From positions 778,001-842,000 of the forward strand of contig NZ_AP019736.1 in the NCBI RefSeq assembly GCF_006542685.1: DNA of 64,000 nt, in the 5' to 3' direction. The notes beneath the pieces are model-generated. The model made no database searches and had not been told where the DNA came from. It saw only the letters and a program-made list of their open reading frames with translations. Shown here piece after piece: positions 1 to 8,166 of the stretch. The position numbers and the translations under genes were made by a program. The stretch comes from Alistipes dispar (GTDB lineage: Bacteria > Bacteroidota > Bacteroidia > Bacteroidales > Rikenellaceae). Position 1 is the stretch's first letter. Every line of letters starts with the position of its first letter.

Positions 1-551
1 TGCACGCGCAGCGGCTTGCGCGTCCGCTCGTCGTATTCGATGGTCACCTGCGACTTCGAGTCGGGCCGCAGGTAACGCATCACCTCGCCCTCGCGGCGGA
101 TCGCCGCCAGCTCCTTGAGAATGACATGCGAGAGGATCAGCGTCGCGGGCATCATCTCGCGCGTCTCGTTGCAGGCGTAGCCGAACATGATCCCCTGGTC
201 GCCGGCCCCCTGCTCCTCCTCGGCCTCGCGCACGACGCCCCGGTTGATGTCGGGCGACTGCTCGTGAATGGCAGACACCACGCCGCACGAGTTGCCGTCG
301 AAGCGGTACTCGCCCTTCGTGTAGCCGATGCGGTTGATGACGCGACGCGCCACGCCCTGCACGTCCACGTACGCCTCCGAGCGCACCTCGCCCGCCACGA
401 CCACCAGTCCCGTGGTGCAGAGCGTCTCGCACGCCACCTTCGAGTTGGCATCGTGACGCAGGAATTCGTCCAGGATGGCGTCGGAAATCTGATCGGAGAC
501 TTTATCGGGATGCCCCTCGGACACCGATTCCGATGTAAACAAAAAGCCCAT
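1..551 (-). CDS. metK: S-adenosylmethionine synthetase, 3' end cut off by window edge
   Basis: Makes S-adenosylmethionine from methionine and ATP in the cytoplasm. About 183 N-terminal residues are visible. They begin MGFLFTSESVSEGHPDK, the ATP/methionine-binding signature of the family, followed by the DAILDEFL helix and a GDQGIMFGYA motif near residue 120. The ATG at 549-551 is chosen because the family normally starts a few residues before TSESV. The leader carries a SAM-II-like riboswitch and a consensus promoter, so feedback by SAM is expected. metH and metF, from the same methionine cycle, lie 8.5 kb away. The gene is incomplete only because the window ends. Confidence 0.96.
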   Translation of the reverse strand, partial: MGFLFTSESVSEGHPDKVSDQISDAILDEFLRHDANSKVACETLCTTGLVVVAGEVRSEAYVDVQGVARRVINRIGYTKGEYRFDGNSCGVVSAIHEQSPDINRGVVREAEEEQGAGDQGIMFGYACNETREMMPATLILSHVILKELAAIRREGEVMRYLRPDSKSQVTIEYDERTRKPLRV

Positions 552-614
552 TGTTATCCGTTTTTTAGGGTTAAACGTATAAAATGGGAAAAATTGGCTG
601 TTGGAATAAAAAAC

Positions 615-669
615 GTGCTGTTTTAGCGATTTTTTATTGTGGTTGCAAGCAGTCCAAATCTTTCCACAT
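615..669 (-). ncRNA. SAM-II-like riboswitch in the metK leader
   Basis: Read on the minus strand, TGTGG (668-664) pairs with CCACA (642-638). The loop holds GATTT, seven bases, then TTGCA. After the stem come an A-rich linker, GCTAAA and CAG. From memory, the SAM-II (SAM_alpha) core is GAUUU-N7-UUGCA in the loop, then an A-rich linker and GCUAAA; spacing matches to within a base. A CTG in the loop can pair with the CAG at 620-618 to form the pseudoknot. Its place between the metK promoter and start codon fits SAM feedback. The class is known; the assignment here is by eye. Confidence 0.82.
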
Positions 670-693
670 TCCCCCGCCCGACAGACGGGAGGA

Positions 694-725
694 CAAAGGT
701 ACGCATTTTTTCCGGAACCGCAAAA
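694..725 (-). promoter_or_regulatory. metK promoter
   Basis: On the minus strand TTTTG (725-721), a 19-base spacer and TACCTTTG (701-694) match the Bacteroidetes -33/-7 consensus. Transcription from here gives a leader of about 140 nt that contains the complete riboswitch. Confidence 0.75.
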
Positions 726-854
726 TCCGGCCGCTGTTTTCCGCGAAAACGGGAATCCGGAGGAACGGGTCCTCCCCCGTTTCCGTCGCCGCGCACCGGC
801 ATCCGGACCGGCCATGAAACGCCGCCTGCCGACCGCGCCCGGGTTCGCAGAACG

Positions 855-882
855 AAAAAGCCACCGCTTCCGCGGTGGCTTT
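855..882 (-). terminator. tkt terminator
   Basis: A perfect 11-bp stem (857-867 with 872-882) has a four-base loop and, on the minus strand, runs into five T. It lies 28 bases downstream of the transketolase stop. Confidence 0.85.
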
Positions 883-909
883 CATCATTCATATCGAGGT
901 GCGCCAAAA

Positions 910-2943
910 CTACCGCCCCAGCATCTTCTTCACTTCGGCCGCCACGGTCTCGCCGTTGTAACCGAACTTCTCGTCGAGGACCTTGAAGGGGGCCGAATAG
1001 CCGAAATGGTTCAGACCGTGGATCGTCCCCGCATCGCCCACGAGGCCCCGCAGGTTCACCTCGAGCCCCGACGTCATGCCGTAACGCGGCAGTCCCGCAG
1101 GCAGCACGCTCTCCTGGTAGGATTTGGGCTGGTCGCGGAAAAGCCCCTCGCTCGGAACGCTCACCACACGCACGGGGATTCCCTCCGCCGCGAGCAGCCC
1201 GGCGCCCTCGGCGAGCGTCGAGACCTCCGAACCCGACGCGATGAGCACGGCGGCGGGCTTGGCGGCGTCCATCACCACGTATCCGCCCTTGGCTATCTGC
1301 GCGGCCTCCTCGCGGCGGCTCGTGGCGAGCGTCTTCAGACTCCGGATATTCTGACGCGACAGCACGAGCGCCACGGGACGCTGCTCCTCGAGCGCGAGCT
1401 TCCACGCCATGACGGTCTCGTCGCCGTCGGCCGGACGCAGCACGAGCATCGACCGCTCGCCGCGGTGGTTGCGCACGTGTTCCATCAGCCGGATCTGCGC
1501 CTCCTGCTCGACGGGCTGGTGCGTCGGGCCGTCCTCGCCCACGCGGAACGAGTCGTGCGACCAGACGTAGATGACATGCAGGCGCATCAGCGCCGAGAGG
1601 CGGACGGCCGGCTTCATGTAGTCCGAGAAGACGAAGAACGTGCCGCACACCGGAATCACGCCGCCGTGCAGCGCCATGCCGTTCATCACGCACGCCATCG
1701 TCAGCTCCGAAACGCCGGCCTGGAAAAACTGCCCCGAGAAATCGCCCTTCACGAAGGCCCGGGTCTTCTTGAGGAACCCGTCCGTCTTGTCCGAATTGGA
1801 CAGGTCGGCCGACGAGACGATCATGTTCCCTACCTTCTCAGCGTAAACGCCCAGCACCGCGGCCGAAGCCGCGCGCGTCGCCACGTCGGGCTTCACCTCG
1901 ATCGTCTTGTAGTCGATCTCGGGAAGTTCGCCCGAGAAGAACCGGTCCATCCTGCGCGCCAGCTCCTTATGCTCCGCGCGCCACGACTTCTCGACGGCGG
2001 CCTGCTGCGCGGCCCATGCCCGCAGCGCCTCGCGCCGCTCGGCGAACACCTCGCGGCTCTCGTCGAAGACGGCGAACGGATGTTCGGGATCGCCCCCCAG
2101 ATTGCGGATCGTGGCCCCGATGTCCGCCCCGGCGGCCGTGAGCGGCTGGCCGTGCGTCGAGACCTTGTCCTCGAAGCTCTCTCCGGCGGGCCCCCGGGCC
2201 CCCTTGCCCATCACCGTCCGGCCGATGATGAGCGTCGGCCGCTCCGTCTCGCTCTCGGCGGCGACCAGCGCCTCGCGGATCGCGTTGATGTTGTTGCCGT
2301 CGATCGAGAGCACGTTCCAGCCCCACGCCTCGTACTTCATGGCGACGTTCTCGGTGTCCACCTCGTCCACCTTGGTCGAGAGCTGCACGTTGTTCGCATC
2401 GTAGTACATGACGAAATTCGAAAGCCCCAGATGCCCCGCGATGCGGCCCACGCCCTGCGAAATCTCCTCCTCGACGCTGCCGTCCGAAATGTAGGCATAG
2501 GTCCGGTGCGCCGTCCACTCGCCGAAGCGCGCCGCAAGGAACCGTTCGGCGATCGCGGCGCCCAGCGCCATGGCGTGCCCCTGTCCCAGCGGGCCCGAGG
2601 TGTTCTCCACGCCGCGCAGCACGTCCACCTCGGGGTGGCCGGGCGTCACGCTGCCCCACTGCCGGAGCGACTGCAAGTCCTCGGTCGTATAGTGTCCGGC
2701 CAGCGACAGCGTCGCATAGAGCATCGGCGACATGTGCCCCGGATCGAGGAAGAAGCGGTCGCGGTGCGGATAGGCCATGTTGTCGGGATCGTATCGCAGG
2801 AATTCGGCGAAGAGGACCGTGATGAAGTCGGCGCCGCCCATCGCGCCGCCCGGGTGTCCCGATTTCGCCTTTTCGACCATCGCGGCCGACAGGATGCGGA
2901 CGTTGTCGGCGACGCGCGTAAGTTTGGAATTTGTAGAAGACAT
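910..2943 (-). CDS. tkt: transketolase
   Basis: Thiamine-diphosphate enzyme that moves two-carbon ketol units between sugar phosphates in the non-oxidative pentose phosphate pathway. At 677 aa it has the normal full length. Visible motifs are GHPGGAMGGAD near residue 28, a ThDP/Mg motif that reads SDGSVEEEIS and ends at YDANN (canonical first base is GDG, here SDG), and the pyrimidine-domain stretch GEDGPTHQPVEQ. The start ATG at 2941-2943 puts the first helix in register with the family. It lies about 100 bp downstream of clpX, separated by a GC-rich hairpin, and ends at a strong terminator. Confidence 0.96.
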   Translation of the reverse strand: MSSTNSKLTRVADNVRILSAAMVEKAKSGHPGGAMGGADFITVLFAEFLRYDPDNMAYPHRDRFFLDPGHMSPMLYATLSLAGHYTTEDLQSLRQWGSVTPGHPEVDVLRGVENTSGPLGQGHAMALGAAIAERFLAARFGEWTAHRTYAYISDGSVEEEISQGVGRIAGHLGLSNFVMYYDANNVQLSTKVDEVDTENVAMKYEAWGWNVLSIDGNNINAIREALVAAESETERPTLIIGRTVMGKGARGPAGESFEDKVSTHGQPLTAAGADIGATIRNLGGDPEHPFAVFDESREVFAERREALRAWAAQQAAVEKSWRAEHKELARRMDRFFSGELPEIDYKTIEVKPDVATRAASAAVLGVYAEKVGNMIVSSADLSNSDKTDGFLKKTRAFVKGDFSGQFFQAGVSELTMACVMNGMALHGGVIPVCGTFFVFSDYMKPAVRLSALMRLHVIYVWSHDSFRVGEDGPTHQPVEQEAQIRLMEHVRNHRGERSMLVLRPADGDETVMAWKLALEEQRPVALVLSRQNIRSLKTLATSRREEAAQIAKGGYVVMDAAKPAAVLIASGSEVSTLAEGAGLLAAEGIPVRVVSVPSEGLFRDQPKSYQESVLPAGLPRYGMTSGLEVNLRGLVGDAGTIHGLNHFGYSAPFKVLDEKFGYNGETVAAEVKKMLGR

Positions 2944-3001
2944 GAAGTTAGCGTTTTATAAGTTCTGTATATCTTGTCGGTCCGTTCGGCGGAGCGGCGT
3001 C

Positions 3002-3038
3002 GGGGACCGGCCGGGGTCTCTCCGGCCGGACCGTCCCC
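3002..3038 (-). terminator. GC-rich hairpin between clpX and tkt
   Basis: GGGGAC plus CGGCCGG (3002-3014) pairs with CCGGCCG (3022-3028) and GTCCCC (3033-3038), with a four-base bulge on one side. No T run follows. It may be a weak terminator or a processing/stability hairpin for clpPX mRNA. Confidence 0.5.
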
Positions 3039-3044
3039 GGGGCG

Positions 3045-4319
3045 TCATCCCACCTGCTTGAGCTCCCGCATGTTCGCCTTCTCGACCTTCTTCCGGGCGT
3101 AAGGCAGCGAAACGGTGAATTTCCGCGTGTCGGTCGAAGGCAGCTCGAACATGGTGTCCATCATGATCGCCTCGCAGATCGAACGCAGGCCGCGGGCGCC
3201 GAGCTTGAACTCGACGGCCTTGTCCACGATGTAGTCGAGCACCTCCTCGTCGAAGGTAAGCTCCACGCCGTCCAGCTCGAAGAGCCGCACGTACTGCTTG
3301 ACGATGGCGTTCTTCGGCTCCGTGAGGATCGAACGCAGCGCCGCCTTGTCGAGCGGCTGCATGTAGGTCAGCACCGGAAGACGGCCCACCAGCTCGGGAA
3401 TCAGCCCGAACGACCGGAGGTCCTGCGGCGTGACGTACTGCATCAGGTTGCCGCGGTCGATCGGATCGGCATTGAGCCGTCCGTAGCCCATGGCGCGCGT
3501 ATTGAGCCGCTGGGCGATGCGTTTCTCGATCCCGTCGAACGCGCCGCCGCAGATGAAGAGGATGTTGCGCGTATCGACCTGGACGAATTTCTGCTCGGGA
3601 TGCTTGCGGCCGCCCTGGGGCGGGACGTTCACCACCGTGCCTTCGAGAATCTTGAGCAGCGCCTGCTGCACGCCTTCGCCCGAGACGTCGCGCGTGATGG
3701 AGGGGTTGTCGCCCTTGCGGGCGATCTTGTCGATCTCGTCGATGAAGACGATGCCGCGCTCGGCCTGCGCCACGTCGTAGTCGGCCACCTGCAACAGCCG
3801 CGAGAGGATGCTCTCGACGTCCTCGCCCACATAGCCCGCCTCCGTGAGGACCGTCGCATCGACGATCGTGAAGGGAACCTTCAGCAGCCGGGCGATCGTG
3901 CGGGCCATGAGCGTCTTGCCCGTGCCCGTGGGCCCCACCAGGACGATATTCGACTTGTCGAGCTCCACCTCGTTCTCCTTCGGGGCGTACATGAGCCGCT
4001 TGTAGTGGTTGTAAACCGCCACGGACATGTAGCGCTTCGCCGCGTCCTGCCCGATGACGTACTGGTCGAGGAACGCCTTGATCTCGGCCGGTTTGAGCAG
4101 CTCCTCCATCCTGAGCGGAGCCGCGGCGGCGCGCTGCCGTCCCGGAACGATGTCGTTGTCGAGCATGATCTTGTAGCCGTTCTCGATGCACTTGTTGCAG
4201 ATCGAGGCGCCGTTCGCTCCCTGGAACATGATCTCCACCTCCGAGCGCCGGGCGCCGCAGAACGAGCAGTTGTCGCCGCCGCGGGAGGCATTGTTGTTGC
4301 CGTTTTTATTCTGTGCCAT
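3045..4319 (-). CDS. clpX: ATP-dependent Clp protease ATP-binding subunit ClpX
   Basis: AAA+ unfoldase that feeds substrates to ClpP. The 424 aa contain an N-terminal C4 zinc finger (Cys18, Cys21, Cys41, Cys44), Walker A GPTGTGKT at 129-136, the GYVGED pore loop, Walker B VFIDEID and the sensor region FGLIPELVGRLPV. Only six bases separate it from the clpP stop, so the two are co-transcribed with clpP first. Where proteobacterial ClpX has the IGF tripeptide that docks on ClpP, this protein reads AMGYG, which I recall as usual in Bacteroidetes. Confidence 0.97.
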   Translation of the reverse strand: MAQNKNGNNNASRGGDNCSFCGARRSEVEIMFQGANGASICNKCIENGYKIMLDNDIVPGRQRAAAAPLRMEELLKPAEIKAFLDQYVIGQDAAKRYMSVAVYNHYKRLMYAPKENEVELDKSNIVLVGPTGTGKTLMARTIARLLKVPFTIVDATVLTEAGYVGEDVESILSRLLQVADYDVAQAERGIVFIDEIDKIARKGDNPSITRDVSGEGVQQALLKILEGTVVNVPPQGGRKHPEQKFVQVDTRNILFICGGAFDGIEKRIAQRLNTRAMGYGRLNADPIDRGNLMQYVTPQDLRSFGLIPELVGRLPVLTYMQPLDKAALRSILTEPKNAIVKQYVRLFELDGVELTFDEEVLDYIVDKAVEFKLGARGLRSICEAIMMDTMFELPSTDTRKFTVSLPYARKKVEKANMRELKQVG

Positions 4320-4325
4320 GCAAGG

Positions 4326-4997
4326 TTACTTTTCGCGTTTGGAGAGCACTTCGTCGATCAGGCCGTACTCCTTGGCCTCCCTGGCCGACAGCCAGTGGTC
4401 GCGGTCGGCGTCCTTCTCGATCTTGCGGATCGAGACACCCGAATGCGCCGCGAGGATCTCATACAGCTCGCGTTTGGTCTTCAGGATTTCGCGGGCCGTG
4501 ATCTCGATGTCCGAGGCCTGCCCCTGCGCCCCGCCCAGCGGCTGATGGATCATCACCCGCGAGTGCGGCAGCGCCGAACGCTTGCCCTTGGCGCCCGCCG
4601 CGAGCAACACGGCGCCCATCGAAGCCGCGAGGCCCGTGCAGATGGTCGCCACGTCGGAGCTGACCAACTGCATCGTGTCGTAGATGCCCAGCCCGGCCGA
4701 GACGGACCCGCCGGGCGAGTTGATATAGATCTGGATGTCCTTCTCCGGATCGACCGACTCGAGGAACAGCAACTGCGCCTGAATGATATTGGCCGCATCG
4801 TCGTAGATCGGGGCGCCGAGGAAGATGATGCGGTCCATCATCAGACGCGAGAAGACGTCCATCGTGGCGACGTTGAGCTGCCGCTCCTCGATGATCGTCG
4901 GCGAGACGTATGCGGCGCTCGCCGAGCGGAAATCGTGCAGCCTGAGCGAGCCGATGCCGCAGTGCAGCCGGGCGTATTTTTCAAATTCGGAAGTCAT
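4326..4997 (-). CDS. clpP: ATP-dependent Clp protease proteolytic subunit ClpP
   Basis: Serine peptidase of the ClpXP complex, 223 aa from the ATG at 4995-4997. An in-frame TTG at 5018 would add seven residues, but the ATG is preferred. The catalytic triad is visible: Ser126 in GLAASMGAVL, His151 in MIHQPLGGAQGQ and an Asp in DADRDHWLS. The handle helix and the NSPGGSVSAG oxyanion loop are present. The gene heads a clpP-clpX unit and its 5' region carries a terminator-like hairpin just after a -7 element (see findings). Confidence 0.96.
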   Translation of the reverse strand: MTSEFEKYARLHCGIGSLRLHDFRSASAAYVSPTIIEERQLNVATMDVFSRLMMDRIIFLGAPIYDDAANIIQAQLLFLESVDPEKDIQIYINSPGGSVSAGLGIYDTMQLVSSDVATICTGLAASMGAVLLAAGAKGKRSALPHSRVMIHQPLGGAQGQASDIEITAREILKTKRELYEILAAHSGVSIRKIEKDADRDHWLSAREAKEYGLIDEVLSKREK

Positions 4998-5016
4998 GTC
5001 AATTTCGTTTTCAGTC

Positions 5017-5061
5017 AAAAAAAGGACTTTGCAAACTTCAAGCCTGCAAAGTCCAAAGATA
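5017..5061 (-). promoter_or_regulatory. -7 element overlapping an intrinsic terminator or attenuator, clpP leader
   Basis: On the minus strand TATCTTTG (5061-5054) is immediately followed by a perfect 10-bp inverted repeat (5054-5045 with 5033-5024, loop 11) and a run of seven T (5023-5017). The clpP ATG is 20 bases further on. The hairpin can terminate transcription arriving from tig. If the -7 element is active, it would also attenuate clpP transcripts. No good -33 element is seen, so promoter activity is less certain than the hairpin. Confidence 0.6.
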
Positions 5062-5239
5062 GGTATTTTTTCGCAGAGTTCCGAGCCTTTTTGCGAATGC
5101 AGTCATCATTCCGCCGTTTTATCGCTGTTTTTCCGGCCCGGAAAGAGGGCGGAAACCGCCCTGTCGCCGGGTATCCCCCCCCCGAAAGCACGGCTCCGGC
5201 AGCCTGTTTCCGGCCGCGGGAGAGACCGGCGGCCCCGTG

Positions 5240-6565
5240 CTAAAGCGCCTGCGCCAGCTTGGCGAAATCGTCGGCGGAGACGGACTTCTCCGTCACCTTG
5301 ACCTTCGACTTCACGTCCTCGACGACCTTCGTCTCGTAGAGCTTCTCGTAAATCTTCTGCCCCTGCTCCTTGTCGGCGAGAATCTTCCCTGCGTAGCCGG
5401 CGAGCATGTCCTCGGGAGCCGACGGCATGCCGTACTGCGCGAACTGCGCGGCGGCCAGCGCCTTGGCTTCGGCCTCGGCCTCCTCCTTGCTCACTGAGAG
5501 GTTGTCGGCCTTGATGAAGTGCTTCTGGAGGTAATTCCACGTGAACATCTTGAGGAACTGGTCGAAATCCTTCTCGATCTCCTCCATCGTGAACTTGCCC
5601 TCGTTGATGGTGTAGAGCCAGCGCTTGAGGAACGCCTCGGGCATCTTCAGGTCGGCCTTCTTGACCAGGTAGTTGCGCACCTCGAGCGTAAAGAGGTAGT
5701 CGCTCTCGCGGCGCAGCTCCGACTCGATTTGGGCGTCGATGAACTTCTCGAACTCCTCGGCCGTCTTGACGTTGCCCGCGGGGAAAGCCATCTTGAAGAA
5801 CTCCTCGTTGAGCTCCGGCTCGGCGAACTTGCGGATCTTGGTGATCTCCAGTTCGAACTCGGGGTTGATGCCCTCCAGCTCGTGCTCCTTGACCTGAAGG
5901 CAGGCGGCGCGCTGCGAAGGGTTCTTGTAGAGCTCATTGACGTTCACCTTCGTCTTGAAGCCCACCTTCTTGCCGACGAAGGGCTTGCGCTCCTCCTCCG
6001 ACATGGAGATCAGCCCCACGTAAGCGTCCTCGACCTTCATTTCGCCGTTGTCGAGCGTCACGGTCAGCGCCTCGTCCGAAGAGACCTTCTCGGCGTCCAC
6101 CAGACGGCCGAAGCGGCGCAGGAAGTTCGAGCGGTAGTCCTCGTGCATCTTCTTGTCCACCTTGATCTTATGGTAGGTCAGCTTGTCCTTGTCCGAAAGC
6201 TCCAGCTTGATCTCGGGAGCCTCGCCGATCTCGAACACGAACTCGAACTCGGTTCCGTTCTCGAAATCGAAGTCGCCCTGCTCCTCGGAAGGGATGACGT
6301 CGCCCAGGTAGTCGATGTTCTCCTTCTGGAGGTATTCGAAGACGGAGTTCGACGCCTTGCGGTACGACTGCTCGGCCAGCACGCCCTTGCCGTACATTTT
6401 CCTGATGAGGCTCATCGGAACCATGCCCGGACGGAAACCCGGGACGTTGGCCTTGCGCTTGTACTCGCGCAGCGCCTTGTCGACCTCCTGCGCATAATCC
6501 TGCTCGCCCACCGTAACCTTGATGAGCGAGGTGTTCTGCTCGCGTTGTTCTCTTACGATATTCAT
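5240..6565 (-). CDS. tig: trigger factor
   Basis: Ribosome-associated chaperone for nascent chains, 441 aa from the ATG at 6563-6565. A longer reading to 6622 adds 19 residues that cross the -7 promoter element and is rejected. The N-terminal ribosome-binding domain has the motif PGFRPGMVP near residue 37. The C-terminal chaperone domain is long and charged. The central segment is where an FKBP prolyl isomerase sits in E. coli, but the usual FKBP active-site residues are not recognisable. tig, clpP and clpX lie in order on one strand, as in many bacteria. Confidence 0.93.
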   Translation of the reverse strand: MNIVREQREQNTSLIKVTVGEQDYAQEVDKALREYKRKANVPGFRPGMVPMSLIRKMYGKGVLAEQSYRKASNSVFEYLQKENIDYLGDVIPSEEQGDFDFENGTEFEFVFEIGEAPEIKLELSDKDKLTYHKIKVDKKMHEDYRSNFLRRFGRLVDAEKVSSDEALTVTLDNGEMKVEDAYVGLISMSEEERKPFVGKKVGFKTKVNVNELYKNPSQRAACLQVKEHELEGINPEFELEITKIRKFAEPELNEEFFKMAFPAGNVKTAEEFEKFIDAQIESELRRESDYLFTLEVRNYLVKKADLKMPEAFLKRWLYTINEGKFTMEEIEKDFDQFLKMFTWNYLQKHFIKADNLSVSKEEAEAEAKALAAAQFAQYGMPSAPEDMLAGYAGKILADKEQGQKIYEKLYETKVVEDVKSKVKVTEKSVSADDFAKLAQAL

Positions 6566-6611
6566 ATTGAATCGGTTGTTATTTTGTTTCTTACCTCTCG
6601 GAATCGGCCTG

Positions 6612-6641
6612 CAAAGATACAAAATAAAGAATTAACGGCAA
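6612..6641 (-). promoter_or_regulatory. tig promoter
   Basis: On the minus strand TTG (6641-6639), 19 bases and TATCTTTG (6619-6612) match the consensus. It lies about 45 bases upstream of the trigger factor ATG and fixes the start choice. Confidence 0.8.
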
Positions 6642-6702
6642 TGCGAATCCGACAAATATTTTCCTCCGCCTCTCCGCGCCGCGCACCGGGCGGAAGGCCG
6701 CT

Positions 6703-6717
6703 GCGGGGAATCCCCGC
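6703..6717. repeat. short GC palindrome between tig and the S37 peptidase gene
   Basis: GCGGGG-AAT-CCCCGC sits 20 bases downstream of the S37 peptidase stop. It is a possible weak terminator for that gene but has no T run. Confidence 0.4.
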
Positions 6718-6736
6718 CGGGGGCGACGGCGCGCCG

Positions 6737-8032
6737 CTACTCCGCGAGCCAGCCGCGCAGCGTGGCGACAGCCTCGCGGCGCATCGAGTCGGGCAGCGTG
6801 GCGATCCGCGTGCGGTGACTGCCGCCGGGCTGCACGAAGGCCTTCATGTTGCGCTTGCCGGGCGTCGCGGCCCACGCCGCGCCGGGAGCCGTCCACGGAT
6901 CGTCGCCGCCGTAAATGAAGATCATCCGCGGGTCGTTCCTCTTCAGGTAGCGGGTGATCTTGCGGCCGAGTTTCTTCGAGAACTTCGTACCCCGCAGTTC
7001 CTCGGGCAGAAACAGCCGGCGCAGGTAGTCCCGCGTATCGACCGACGTGTACTCGCGGAACGGCTCGGCATCGTAGGGATAGTAGCCCAGCTCGCGGGCC
7101 GCCTGCACGAAGAAGGGCGCCTGCGCGTTGCCGGAGGAGAAGTAGTCGGGTCCGGCATTGGCCACGAGGAAATCGAGCACCTCCTCGTCGGAAGCCTCCG
7201 CCGAAGGGAGCTTCTCCGGATCGAATCCCCACTGCCACAGGGAGAACCCCAGCTCCAGGGTGCAGTAGTCGAAAATCTCCTCCACGGGGACCCGGAACGC
7301 GTAACCCTTCTGCTCGCAGACCGCGCGGAAACCGGGCATCAGGTCGGCCTTGCGGCGGAAAACCTCCCGCTGAAACTCCCGGACAGCGGCGCGGCTCTCC
7401 GCCGTGCCGACCTGCGCGAGGAACGGCGCGAAGCGCTTGTCCTCCACGGCATGGCACACCGGGCCCACGTAGGGCACGTAAATATCCACGTCACCGGGGA
7501 AATAGGCCGCATAGAGCATCGTCGTCGTGCCGCCCTTGCTGATGCCCGAGGCGATCCACTTGCCGGGGTACAGCTCGCCGAAGAGCGTCCGGATGCGATG
7601 CAGGTCGCAGGCCGAATTCTCGGCCGTCAGGTAGCGCCAGTCCAGCGGCTCGGGAGTCGAGCGGTCGAAATAGCGGTGCTCGACGAAGACGATGTTCGTA
7701 TCGAAAAGCTCCGACAGCTCGTCGCGGTACTTCTCGGGCAGCGCGAAGTTGGCGTCGTAACCCTGCGTGATGAGCACCGTGGGACGGTCCCATCCGACGT
7801 GCATCACCACCACGCGCTGCAGGAAGCTCCCCCGCTCGGGATGGCGCCAGTCGAGCGGCTGCGTCAGCATCACCTCGTACTTCCCGGCGAACTCGCCCGC
7901 CGGCAGGGCTTTCGTCTCCTCGACGCCTTCGAGCGCGGCGATGCGCTGCCCGACCCGGCCGCCGTCGGCTCCCGACGCCGCGAGGGAGACCGTCGCGAAC
8001 AGGAGACACAAAAGAGTCAGTCGTTTCCACAT
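6737..8032 (-). CDS. S37-family (PS-10) secreted peptidase
   Basis: Predicted exported serine peptidase of the family of Streptomyces tripeptidyl aminopeptidase (Pfam Peptidase_S37, PF05576), 431 aa. The ATG at 8030-8032 gives a clean signal peptide (MWKRLTLLCLLFATVSLAASG); longer in-frame extension crosses the promoter. The nucleophile is the Ser of GISKGGTTTMLY. The Asp of YGGDDPW and the His of PGGSHRTRI complete an alpha/beta-hydrolase triad. It likely trims N-terminal tripeptides from oligopeptides in the periplasm. It is divergently transcribed from a glutaminyl cyclase gene with 134 bp between starts. Family assignment rests on motif recognition. Confidence 0.85.
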   Translation of the reverse strand: MWKRLTLLCLLFATVSLAASGADGGRVGQRIAALEGVEETKALPAGEFAGKYEVMLTQPLDWRHPERGSFLQRVVVMHVGWDRPTVLITQGYDANFALPEKYRDELSELFDTNIVFVEHRYFDRSTPEPLDWRYLTAENSACDLHRIRTLFGELYPGKWIASGISKGGTTTMLYAAYFPGDVDIYVPYVGPVCHAVEDKRFAPFLAQVGTAESRAAVREFQREVFRRKADLMPGFRAVCEQKGYAFRVPVEEIFDYCTLELGFSLWQWGFDPEKLPSAEASDEEVLDFLVANAGPDYFSSGNAQAPFFVQAARELGYYPYDAEPFREYTSVDTRDYLRRLFLPEELRGTKFSKKLGRKITRYLKRNDPRMIFIYGGDDPWTAPGAAWAATPGKRNMKAFVQPGGSHRTRIATLPDSMRREAVATLRGWLAE

Positions 8033-8062
8033 AGTATCGTTCGGATCAAAGGTTTGAACGGA

Positions 8063-8092
8063 CAAAGATAGGTAAAATTCACCGCTTCGCAA
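8063..8092 (-). promoter_or_regulatory. promoter of the S37 peptidase gene
   Basis: On the minus strand TTG (8092-8090), 19 bases and TATCTTTG (8070-8063) match the consensus, about 30 bases upstream of the ATG. Confidence 0.78.
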
Positions 8093-8135
8093 TACAAATA
8101 TGCAGCTCCGGCGCGGAACTATGCCGCAAAAAACG

Positions 8136-8144
8136 TATCTTTGC
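8136..8144 (+). promoter_or_regulatory. -7 element of the glutaminyl cyclase gene
   Basis: TATCTTTGC lies 22 bases upstream of the ATG at 8167. The expected -33 position reads CGG, so only half of the consensus is present. Confidence 0.55.
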
Positions 8145-8166
8145 ACGATTATTCTCCATCGCATAC

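Noticed and set aside
637..2961. 774-aa frame antisense to transketolase
   Set aside because: Shadow of a well-conserved gene; it also runs through the metK leader and the tkt terminator.
5519..8071. 850-aa open frame antisense to tig and the S37 peptidase gene
   Set aside because: It crosses two real genes and their promoters, and the composition is typical of shadow frames (Leu/Arg/Val/His). No domain is recognisable.
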